Source: Planctomycetaceae bacterium
GTDB taxonomy: Bacteria > Planctomycetota > Planctomycetia > Pirellulales > Thermoguttaceae
Assembly: GCA_031283825.1 (NCBI GenBank)
Contig: JAITAZ010000508.1
Location: 1 to 9,255, forward strand
Length of the DNA stretch: 9,255 nucleotides
Direction of reading: 5' to 3'
Below are positions 1 through 5,529 of the stretch, piece after piece; the stretch's first letter is position 1; each line of letters opens with the position of its first letter. Under the pieces are notes generated by a model. It was not told the DNA's origin. It did not search any database and saw only the letters and a program-made list of their open reading frames with translations. Both the position numbers and the translations under genes were made by a program.

Positions 1-100
1 TTTTAAAAGAATAATCTAACTTGAAATCTGATTTTAGCGTCTCGATAGATAAATAAATTTCCGCTGAAACATTACAATTAACAATAAATCTAAACCCAAA

Positions 101-2197
101 ATGAAATCCGGTAGAAAGACTGTTTTACACATTAACCGCGAATTAAGTTGGCTGAATTTCAACGAGCGCGTGCTTCTTGAAGCCGACGATCCAACTGTTC
201 CTCTGCTTGAGCGGCTTACGTTTCTTGGAATTTTTTCTAATAATCTTGATGAATTTTATCGAGTTCGAGTCGCAATGCTAAAACGTATCGTAAATATCAG
301 CGACACCGTTGACGGAATCAAATTAGATTACGATCCAATAAAAATTCTAAAAGAAATTCATAAACGAACCGTCGCCCAACGCCACACCGCCGACGAAATT
401 TACAATAATATCTGCAACGATCTCGCAAAAGATAATATCTGCATTATCGACGAAACAAAATTAAACGACGAACAAGGAATTTTCGTTCGGCAATATTTCA
501 AAGAAACCGTGCGCCAATATTTGTTCCCGATAATGCTTGACCGGTTTCACAATTTTTCTAATTTACGCGACAACTCAACCTACATGGTAATCGACCTAAC
601 ACACAAAGCAAATCCTACGGCTGAAAATCTTGCTCTTATCGAAATACCTACGGAACATCTGCCTAGATTTGTCGTCCTGCCTCAAGGTCAAGATAAACGA
701 TTTTACGTTATGTACGTTGACGACGTAATCAGATATTGTCTCGACGATATTTTTGCCGTTCTGGGATTCATCAAGTACAAAGGCTACGCGATCAAATTCA
801 CCCGCGACGCCGAATTGGATATCGATAGCGACGTCTCAAAAAGTTTTTTAGAAGCCGTAAGCGATAGCTTAAAACAACGAAGTCGCGGAGATACAGTAAG
901 ATTCATTTACGATTCAAAATTGCCGAGAAATCTGTTGTCGAGTCTGCTGAAAAAATTCGGCATCAAAAAACGCGACTCACTAGAAAAAGGCGGACGATAC
1001 AACAACACACGAGATTTAATGTATTTCCCGCAAAATTTAGGCTCAAAAAAGATGCGATACGAAACTATTCAACCGCTTGAAGTCTCTGAATTTTCCTCGA
1101 ATCAATCTATGCTTGATGCGATTCGCGAGAAAGATATACTTTTGCATTATCCGTATCAACCTTTTCAATATATTATTGATCTGTTGCGAGAGGCGTCGAT
1201 TGATCCGGCGGTGCGGGCAATTAAGATGACAATTTATCGTGCGGCGAAAAATTCGGCAATTGTAAACGCTTTGATAAACGCGGCAAGAAACGGTAAAGAA
1301 GTTATCGTGTTTGTAGAATTTCAAGCAAGATTCGACGAAGCCGCAAATATAAGATGGGCAGCAAGAATGCAAGAAGAAGGCATTCGGATTTTACCAAGCA
1401 TTCCGGGAATGAAAGTACATTGTAAAATGATTCTAATTCGTCGAAAAGAAAACGGCGTGAATGTCTATTATACTGCAATCGGAACAGGGAATCCGAATGA
1501 AATCACAACAAGAATCTATTGCGACGAACAATTGCTGACCGCCGATAAAACAATCACCGCCGACGTAAATAAAGTATTTCATTTGCTCGACGACAGAAAA
1601 TTTCAAGTGCCGAAATTTAAACAAATTATTGTCTCGCCGTTTGGCACGCGAAAGTTTTTTCTTGACAAAATCAACAAAGAAATAAAAAACGCAAAAAAAG
1701 GAAAACCGTCATGGATGATTTTAAAAATGAATAACTTGGTTGACAAAAAAATTATCAAGCGTCTTTACGAGGCGAGTTCGGCGGGAGTGAAAATTGATTT
1801 GATCGTTAGAGGAATTTGCACGTTGGCGCCGGGAATACCGCATCACAGCGAAAATATAAGAGCAGTAAGAATCGTTGATCGTTTTTTGGAACATTCGCGA
1901 ATTTTTGTTTTTTGTAACAATAATGAGCCGGAATATTTTATTGGTTCTGCCGATTGGATGGAACGAAATCTTGACTACAGGTTTGAAGTAATTACGCCAA
2001 TAAAAGACCCGAATCTGCAAAAAGATTTGTGGGAATTATTGCAACGCCAACTTGCAGACAACGTAAAAGCCCGTATAATTAGCGCAAACCACCCAAACGA
2101 AAAAATCCGCCTAATCAAAGGAAAACCTAAAATCGATGCACAAGTCGAGTTTTACCTATATCTCAAAAACAAAACGCAAATTCAGGAAATAAAATAA
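101..2197 (+). CDS. ppk1: Polyphosphate kinase 1 (PPK1), complete
   Basis: PPK1 reversibly transfers the gamma-phosphate of ATP to inorganic polyphosphate through a phosphohistidine intermediate; it acts in the cytoplasm or at the membrane. The 698-residue length is normal for the family. The N domain starts with RELSWLNFNERVL and has S46-NNLDEF (N48 is the likely counterpart of a metal/phosphate-site Asn in E. coli). The phospholipase-D-like C1 domain shows IYR (R380), QARFDE (R410) and VHCK, whose H440 matches the autophosphorylated His of E. coli PPK (H435). C2 has FLEHSR (H598, matching E. coli H592), then SADWMERN and NVKARI. All key residues are present, so the enzyme should be active. 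A second-shell difference is GTGNPNE where GTGNFNE is usual. The ATG is chosen because RELSW follows at the usual distance; no Shine-Dalgarno is visible, only A-rich sequence. Several blocks look closer to Bacteroidota PPK1 (see findings). No phosphatase or phosphate-uptake gene is adjacent. Confidence 0.97.
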   Translation: MKSGRKTVLHINRELSWLNFNERVLLEADDPTVPLLERLTFLGIFSNNLDEFYRVRVAMLKRIVNISDTVDGIKLDYDPIKILKEIHKRTVAQRHTADEIYNNICNDLAKDNICIIDETKLNDEQGIFVRQYFKETVRQYLFPIMLDRFHNFSNLRDNSTYMVIDLTHKANPTAENLALIEIPTEHLPRFVVLPQGQDKRFYVMYVDDVIRYCLDDIFAVLGFIKYKGYAIKFTRDAELDIDSDVSKSFLEAVSDSLKQRSRGDTVRFIYDSKLPRNLLSSLLKKFGIKKRDSLEKGGRYNNTRDLMYFPQNLGSKKMRYETIQPLEVSEFSSNQSMLDAIREKDILLHYPYQPFQYIIDLLREASIDPAVRAIKMTIYRAAKNSAIVNALINAARNGKEVIVFVEFQARFDEAANIRWAARMQEEGIRILPSIPGMKVHCKMILIRRKENGVNVYYTAIGTGNPNEITTRIYCDEQLLTADKTITADVNKVFHLLDDRKFQVPKFKQIIVSPFGTRKFFLDKINKEIKNAKKGKPSWMILKMNNLVDKKIIKRLYEASSAGVKIDLIVRGICTLAPGIPHHSENIRAVRIVDRFLEHSRIFVFCNNNEPEYFIGSADWMERNLDYRFEVITPIKDPNLQKDLWELLQRQLADNVKARIISANHPNEKIRLIKGKPKIDAQVEFYLYLKNKTQIQEIK

Positions 2198-2412
2198 AAA
2201 ACGTTACGCAAAAACAACAAATCTGCTGTTAAGTCAATGAGTTATGTCAATAAATAACTTGGGAGGTTTTCATAAAATAATCAATAAAACAAGTTAAAAT
2301 CGGATACGCTATTAAAAATAATTAGAAAAAATAGAAAAAAGAGGTAAAATTTTCTATCTGCCCTATTGATCTTTTCAGAAAAATAGGATAAACTACTACA
2401 AGCGTTGAGTGA

Positions 2413-2582
2413 ATTTATATAATTTGCGAATGCACGGCTAATGGTAATAAAGCAGATTTTGATCTCGATGTAAATTACGTCCGCCAGAATATGTACCGCC
2501 AGAGAATCCCGATTTACCAGACGACGGTACAGGAAACGGAACTGTAACTGATACAGTAGCCGAGATTGGAACAGGAGCTTGA
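2413..2582 (+). pseudogene. Decayed fragment of a small acidic exported protein (tentative)
   Basis: One frame reads CECTANGNKADFDLDVNYV up to about 2480. The next frame continues at 2481 with PPEYVPPENPDLPDD, then GTGNGTVTDTVAEIGTGA and a TGA at 2580-2582. Losing a single base near 2480 would explain the switch and restores the smooth reading NYV-PPEYVPP. A stop at 2410-2412 and the lack of a start codon mean only a C-terminal remnant remains. Its Pro/Asp/Gly/Thr-rich tail resembles the low-complexity tails of the two lipoproteins just downstream, so it may be a dead member of that cluster. The reading rests on composition alone; chance open frame is the alternative. Confidence 0.33.
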
Positions 2583-2610
2583 TTATTGTTTTATTGAGTG
2601 TTAAAAATTA

Positions 2611-2624
2611 TGTAACCGTTCACG
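2611..2624 (+). repeat. TGTAACCGTTCACG dispersed motif, copy 1
   Basis: This 14-bp motif reappears as both arms of the inverted repeat at 9126-9200 (TGTAACCATTCACGG on the plus strand and ACCGTGAACGGTTACA on the right). Here it stands as a single arm, 17 bp before the palindromic element at 2642-2700. It looks like one end of a decayed or truncated repeat unit. Confidence 0.5.
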
Positions 2625-2641
2625 CACAAGAGAAAAATTTT

Positions 2642-2700
2642 CTACGCTCCGACGAGGTAGCAGAATTATAGCCCACTGCATCGCGGTGGGTTAAAACTAC
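2642..2700. repeat. REP-like palindromic element bounded by GTAG/CTAC
   Basis: Two hairpins lie in tandem. The first pairs CTAC-G-CTC (2642-2649) with GAGGTAG (2654-2660). The second pairs CCCAC (2672-2676) with GTGGG (2686-2690), with inner GC/GC pairing, and is itself enclosed by GTAG (2657-2660) and CTAC (2697-2700). A GTAG tetranucleotide next to an imperfect GC-rich palindrome in a spacer is the layout of REP elements mobilised by RAYT (IS200/IS605-like) transposases. No such transposase is in the window, so the assignment is by form only. Confidence 0.55.
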
Positions 2701-2833
2701 GGTGATTGAAATGTATGTAGGTTTTCAACAGTCGTGCGTTTATTTTTTTGATAAGCGTCGATTTTTTCGAGTTGTTGTTCGCTCGTTGCAAAACCGATTT
2801 TTTAGTTGAACAAAACAAATCCAAATTAAAATT

Positions 2834-2838
2834 AGGAG
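2834..2838 (+). promoter_or_regulatory. Ribosome binding site of lipoprotein 1
   Basis: AGGAG lies 7 bases before the ATG at 2846. It is one of the few strong Shine-Dalgarno matches in the window and fixes the start codon of the lipoprotein. Confidence 0.8.
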
Positions 2839-2845
2839 ATAAAAA

Positions 2846-3247
2846 ATGAAGAACATTTTTGTTTTAGCCTTTGCGGTTTGCCTTATGATTTCGTTGACAG
2901 GTTGCGATGATACGGGAACGACGGATTCCGCCGCAACAACCGATACGTCGCCGACGGTCAATAGCAATCCGTTGATAAACACAAGTCCAATAATTAGCAC
3001 GCCCGTTGACGACTCAACAACTGACGACTCAACAACCGATGACTCAACAACCGACGACTCAACAACAGATGACTCAACAACCGACGACTCAACAACCGAC
3101 GACTCAACAACTGGCGACTCAACAACCGATAACTCGGCAACCGACGCCAATGAAAACAGTGAAGCCGCTGAAAATTTGATTAACAGAGAATTTGGTAATG
3201 ATCTTGACTCGATTGACAATATTCTTGATTTGCTTCAGCCAAGATAA
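2846..3247 (+). CDS. Small lipoprotein with DSTTD tandem repeats
   Basis: Unrecognised 133-residue exported lipoprotein. The signal peptide is typical: K2, a hydrophobic stretch (about residues 4-16) and the lipobox L17-T-G-C20, so C20 should be lipidated after signal peptidase II cleavage. Asp follows at positions +2 and +3 of the mature protein. The mature chain is almost all Thr, Ser, Asp and Asn. Residues 56-100 consist of nine pentapeptides, mostly DSTTD, encoded by a 15-bp tandem repeat. A short C-terminal part (about 101-133, ending DNILDLLQPR) has normal composition and may be a small helix. The negatively charged, flexible repeat suggests a spacer or surface stalk, but the function is unknown. 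A good AGGAG site precedes the ATG. The protein 177 bp downstream has the same plan (lipobox, GCDD, S/T/D-rich tail), suggesting related proteins. The opposite strand is also open here, but that is a by-product of the repeat. Confidence 0.85.
   Translation: MKNIFVLAFAVCLMISLTGCDDTGTTDSAATTDTSPTVNSNPLINTSPIISTPVDDSTTDDSTTDDSTTDDSTTDDSTTDDSTTDDSTTGDSTTDNSATDANENSEAAENLINREFGNDLDSIDNILDLLQPR
3011..3145 (+). repeat. 15-bp coding tandem repeat, nine copies
   Basis: The unit is GACTCAACAACCGAY. Eight good copies (from 3011, 3026, 3041, 3056, 3071, 3086, 3101 and 3116) are followed by one degenerate copy (AACTCGGCAACCGAC, 3131-3145). The length is a multiple of three, so gain or loss of units keeps the reading frame and only changes the length of the DSTTD tract. 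Copies differ mainly at positions 12, 14 and 15, which suggests expansion by slippage or unequal recombination. Confidence 0.95.
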
Positions 3248-3413
3248 GCGGGATCAATTATCAAAATAATGTTAATCGCGTTAATATTAATTTGTCAGAT
3301 TATGCGTTAATAATTGAATTACGTTAATCCGTTAAAACGGGTTTACTTATTTGGCAACCTTTTTTTACGGATTTTATATTAAAGTAATTTACGATTATTA
3401 ACCTAATTAAATT

Positions 3414-3417
3414 GGAG
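3414..3417 (+). promoter_or_regulatory. Ribosome binding site of lipoprotein 2
   Basis: GGAG lies 7 bases before the ATG at 3425, the same spacing as in lipoprotein 1. This supports the chosen start and a shared expression strategy. Confidence 0.75.
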
Positions 3418-3424
3418 ATTTAAA

Positions 3425-3742
3425 ATGAAAAAAATAATTATATTGCTATTGATGACGTTTTGTTTATTTCCGTTTTTTCTTGGCTGCGATGATAGCGGCA
3501 GTTCAAGCGGCGGAACGACAACAACATCAGGATCGGAGTCTGCTACTACGTCTCCGATAGTCATTGCCAGACCGGGAACGACTACGGATCCTTATGATGA
3601 AGAAACTCTTCCGATCATAGATACCAATGACGACGAAACGGAACAAGGCTCCGAAGACGGAACAAACGACGAAGTTGATACCGGCTCGTCTGATACCGAT
3701 ACAGGATCAAGTACCGATACAAGCACAGGAACAGAAACCTGA
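3425..3742 (+). CDS. Small Ser/Thr/Asp-rich lipoprotein
   Basis: Unrecognised 105-residue lipoprotein. KK at 2-3, a hydrophobic core (about 4-17) and the lipobox F18-L-G-C21 predict lipidation at C21, followed by DDSGSSSGG. The rest is disordered-looking: a Gly/Ser/Thr stretch, a middle part with a few Pro and Ile residues (about 44-66, SPIVIARPGTTTDPYDEE region), then an acidic Glu/Asp tail ending in imperfect repeats of DTGSS and TDT. No domain is visible. The mature protein is strongly acidic and probably attached to a cell-envelope membrane. It shares the GCDD(T/S)G mature start and layout with the upstream lipoprotein, so the two are plausibly paralogous or at least functionally alike. 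They may be co-transcribed, although the 177-bp gap makes separate promoters possible. The MITE-like element begins only 14 bp after its stop codon. Confidence 0.8.
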   Translation: MKKIIILLLMTFCLFPFFLGCDDSGSSSGGTTTTSGSESATTSPIVIARPGTTTDPYDEETLPIIDTNDDETEQGSEDGTNDEVDTGSSDTDTGSSTDTSTGTET

Positions 3743-3756
3743 ACTATACTTGAACG

Positions 3757-3958
3757 GTAGGGAATCTCTAAAAATTATTTTAAACCACAGAGGACACAGA
3801 GAACACAGAGAAAATTTTAATTTGAATTAAAACATAATTTAAATTTATTAAAGTAAAAAATTATGGATTTAAATCAAAATTTAATGTTTTAAAAATATTC
3901 TCTCTGTGAACTCTGTGTTCTCTGTGGTTAATAAAAAAACGAGTTTTTAGAAGTTCCC
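3757..3958. mobile_element. MITE-like long inverted repeat, about 200 bp
   Basis: The outer ends are GGGAATCTCTAAAAA (from 3760) and, read on the other strand, GGGAACTTCTAAAAA (3958 to 3944). Inside these are strong arms: AACCACAGAGGACACAGAG with AACACAGAG (3784-3810), and its inverted counterpart CTCTGTGTTCTCTGTGGTTA (3911-3930) preceded by CTCTCTGTGAA. The AT-rich centre (about 3811-3898) keeps partial mirror symmetry around 3856-3860. The whole piece could fold into one long hairpin. It contains no gene, so if mobile it would be non-autonomous. The CACAGAG-type arm gives spurious frames reading NHRGHREHRE, a run I remember as common in repeat-rich bacterial genomes. No target-site duplication is clear. 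Confidence 0.6.
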
Positions 3959-3987
3959 TTTATTGGTTTTGCGTATTTTTAAGAACT

Positions 3988-4066
3988 ATTTTAAAAGGAT
4001 AAAAGAGACGATGAGGACATGATAGTTTTAAATCAACAATTGAGCGACTCAAGGGACAAAAAAATT
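3988..4066 (+). repeat. Dispersed repeat, copy A
   Basis: It aligns without gaps to 7187-7265. By hand count 57 of the first 74 positions are identical, and most differences are transitions. A shared core is ACATGATA, followed by AGCG(A/G)CTCAA and GACAAAA. If both copies are read from the shared ATG, the differences do not favour third codon positions, so this looks like a non-coding repeat and not a gene remnant. Confidence 0.6.
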
Positions 4067-4114
4067 ACGTCGATAAATATTACATGAATTTTTATTTTTG
4101 TCGTTGTTTTTTTG

Positions 4115-4150
4115 GAATCGTTAGAATCGTTATTATCGTTAGAATCGAAT
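4115..4150 (+). repeat. 9-bp tandem repeat, four imperfect copies
   Basis: Units are GAATCGTTA (4115), GAATCGTTA (4124), TTATCGTTA (4133) and GAATCGAAT (4142). It lies in a spacer with no coding role visible. Slippage is the simplest origin; a cluster of protein binding sites is possible but unsupported. Confidence 0.75.
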
Positions 4151-4401
4151 TATTTGTTTTTTGGGGTTGCGGGTTAATCTTTTTTTACCGATTTTGCTGT
4201 CGTAGTCGATAAAAAAATGTTTCAAGATTTGCAAAAGTTGAACCTAAAAATCTAAATTGAAGTTATACTATATACAGTTTTATTACACGTCCGACCAACA
4301 TAAACAACCTTGATCGTAAATCACAATTAAAATGCTCAAATTACTTGCAAACCAGTTTCCTATTAACCCCGTAACTTGTGGCACTCGCCATAAAAATTAT
4401 C

Positions 4402-5193
4402 ATGACATTTCCAATCCCCCCGCTCAAACCCGAAACTGAATCATTAGAAATGACAGCACTTTCGCCGTCTTCTAAAGTATTTGTTGCCGCAACAATCATA
4501 TTCATCGGCAGCGTCGTTGCAATGATCCACGCTCAAATTCCAGTTGCATCGCTCGCCAACCTCCCAAACGAAGTCGTAGATCAAAATCTGGTTGCCGCAC
4601 CGCTCCCCGATATAATCTCTTCCGATAACAACAACCCAGACATAGCCGAATTACAACCCGAATTACGAGTCGCCCTCGCAGAACTAAAAAGAGAAAGCTT
4701 CGAACCAGACATCGCACTCGGAAACGCAAAATATACGCAAGCATACCCGCAACCAATACTCGAAACCACCATTCCTTCGCCGACGTCTGCGGCTAATATC
4801 ACCGAACCAACGCCGCTGACTTCGCCAACTCAAAATATTATCTCAAATCCCTCAAACAATGACTCAATAAATAATCAAAAAATAAAATCAATCGACTTCA
4901 AACCAATGAGCATTCCCGCAAATCACCAGAATATTTTCAACTCCAACTCAGAAAATAACAACGCCGATTCACGAAAAACCTCAAAACCTACACCAATCGT
5001 TACGCCATCAACAGAAGTCTCCGATTCAATGTTGCCGCTAATGCAATTCGCAGAAAATTTGAAATCAATTCAACAATCAGAATCACAACTAAATCCGCTT
5101 GATCCAGTTGACCCCTTCCAAAAAGAAACAGAAATGGCAACCATTCAACCAATGTCCCCTGAACTCGTACCACTTTTGCAAGTTAAAAATTAG
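4402..5193 (+). CDS. Unrecognised single-pass membrane or secreted protein, Asn/Pro-rich
   Basis: I do not recognise this 263-residue protein. It has a polar Pro-rich N-terminus (about 1-24), one hydrophobic segment (about 26-44, VFVAATIIFIGSVVAMIHA) and a long low-complexity tail rich in Asn, Pro, Ser, Thr, Glu and Gln with no Cys. The segment may be a signal anchor, or a signal peptide cleaved after MIHA if translation begins at M17 (ATG 4450). The tail would then lie outside the cytoplasmic membrane. Three starts are possible: GTG 4378 (8 residues longer), ATG 4402 and ATG 4450. None has a Shine-Dalgarno; 4402 is chosen as the first ATG. A protein-like composition with one clean membrane segment and a terminator just downstream support a real gene. 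Function is unknown; it could be an envelope scaffold or linker protein. Confidence 0.65.
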   Translation: MTFPIPPLKPETESLEMTALSPSSKVFVAATIIFIGSVVAMIHAQIPVASLANLPNEVVDQNLVAAPLPDIISSDNNNPDIAELQPELRVALAELKRESFEPDIALGNAKYTQAYPQPILETTIPSPTSAANITEPTPLTSPTQNIISNPSNNDSINNQKIKSIDFKPMSIPANHQNIFNSNSENNNADSRKTSKPTPIVTPSTEVSDSMLPLMQFAENLKSIQQSESQLNPLDPVDPFQKETEMATIQPMSPELVPLLQVKN

Positions 5194-5230
5194 GGAAGAC
5201 AAAGAGAACGGCATTATTTGAAATCAAATT

Positions 5231-5272
5231 ATTAAAGACTCAAAAGACAAGATTGGATTTTGAGTCTTTAAT
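5231..5272. terminator. Strong hairpin terminator after the membrane protein gene
   Basis: A perfect 15-bp stem, ATTAAAGACTCAAAA (5231-5245) and TTTTGAGTCTTTAAT (5258-5272), encloses a 12-base loop and is followed by ATTATTTA. It lies 37 bp after the stop at 5193. A-rich and T-rich flanks on both sides suggest it may also work for transcripts arriving from rpoN on the other strand. The stem is AT-rich, so efficiency is uncertain. Confidence 0.7.
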
Positions 5273-5324
5273 TATTTACTCATGTTACGCAGTAGTTGTC
5301 CGTCAGTAGGCGTTTATTGATCAG

Positions 5325-5453
5325 GTAGGCGACCTTTCGCCGTAAGGTCGCGGTGCCGAAGGCAACGATAAAATGGATTCGACAATAATTAAAATCAATT
5401 CAGATTTATCGTCGGCTATCGCCGACGCGACCTTTCGGCGAAAGGTCGCCTAC
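5325..5453. repeat. Inverted pair of GTAG-headed REP-like palindromes (BIME-like)
   Basis: Left copy: GTAG (5325-5328), hairpin GCGACCTT/AAGGTCGC (5329-5351), then small hairpin TGCC/GGCA (5354-5364) and ACGATAAA. Right copy, in opposite orientation: hairpin GTCGGC/GCCGAC (5411-5426), then the perfect 10-bp stem GCGACCTTTC/GAAAGGTCGC with loop GGC (5427-5449), then CTAC (5450-5453). Reverse-complementing the right copy gives GTAGGCGACCTTTCGCCG, identical to the left for 18 bases, with similarity continuing to CGATAAA. This head-plus-palindrome pair placed between convergent genes matches the BIME arrangement of REP sequences. No RAYT transposase is in view. The GC-rich hairpins could also help end rpoN transcription. 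Confidence 0.75.
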
Positions 5454-5508
5454 CAGATCTGAGACCGACACGACGCAACCAGATCTGGGACCGATGCGAC
5501 CAGATCTG
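5452..5508 (+). repeat. Three ACCAGATCTG repeats
   Basis: ACCAGATCTG occurs at 5452, 5478 and 5499, each followed by (A/G)GGA-like sequence; the first two continue with GACCGA. The spacings are 26 and 21 bases. The core CAGATCTG is palindromic, and copies 2 and 3 form the 10-bp palindrome CCAGATCTGG. The first copy is fused to the CTAC end of the REP-like element. It could be further repeat expansion or a set of dimer binding sites beside the 3' end of rpoN. Confidence 0.7.
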
Positions 5509-5529
5509 GGATTATTTTCGGCTAAACCT

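Larger units (their letters stand above)
2198..2845. other. Spacer between ppk1 and the first lipoprotein
   Basis: This 648-bp AT-rich stretch has no intact gene. It holds a probable decayed lipoprotein-like tail (2413-2582), one copy of the TGTAACCGTTCACG motif (2611-2624) and a GTAG/CTAC-bounded palindromic repeat (2642-2700). Two weak hairpins are visible: AGTTAT/ATAACT near 2239-2258 and CCTATT/AATAGG at 2362-2387. Neither has a GC-rich stem followed by a T-tract, so I do not call them terminators, and no clear ppk1 terminator is seen. Confidence 0.6.
3959..4401. other. Gene-free spacer before the membrane protein gene
   Basis: This AT-rich stretch contains copy A of a dispersed repeat (3988-4066), a 9-bp tandem repeat (4115-4150) and CTTTTTTTACCGATTTT (4179-4195). 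The last matches 16 of 17 bases of CTTTTTTTACGGATTTT at 3359-3375, upstream of lipoprotein 2. TATACT at 4266-4271 looks like a -10 box but has no -35 box at proper spacing. No gene is supported. Confidence 0.5.

Noticed and set aside
21..49. TTGAAA with a GATAGA at 17 bases as a ppk1 promoter
   Set aside because: The -10 match is only three of six; not good enough to report as a promoter.
1642..1660. TGGCACG resembling a sigma-54 -24 element
   Set aside because: No TTGC at the -12 position, and it lies within the ppk1 coding region.
1043..2020. Three minus-strand open frames inside ppk1
   Set aside because: All lie opposite conserved PPK1 coding sequence and have no start signals or protein-like features.
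3011..3145. Possible CRISPR or satellite
   Set aside because: Units are contiguous with no spacers and are in frame with a lipoprotein; it is a coding tandem repeat.
2740..3219. Minus-strand open frame with many VVESS repeats
   Set aside because: It is the mirror of the 15-bp repeat in the plus-strand lipoprotein, which has a signal peptide, lipobox and ribosome binding site; the antisense frame has none of these.
3627..3830. Plus-strand open frame ending in NHRGHREHRE
   Set aside because: Overlaps the lipoprotein in another frame and runs into the CACAGAG inverted repeat, which creates the HRxHRE run; no start signal.
4332..4439. 35-codon open frame MLKLLANQFPINPVTCGTRH and on
   Set aside because: Short, no ribosome binding site, overlaps the start of the membrane protein in another frame, no recognisable feature. 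A frameshifted N-terminus of that gene was considered, but nothing supports joining the two.
5452..5508. Possible CRISPR array
   Set aside because: Repeats are only about 10-16 bp with unequal short steps and no cas genes; too short for CRISPR repeats and spacers.
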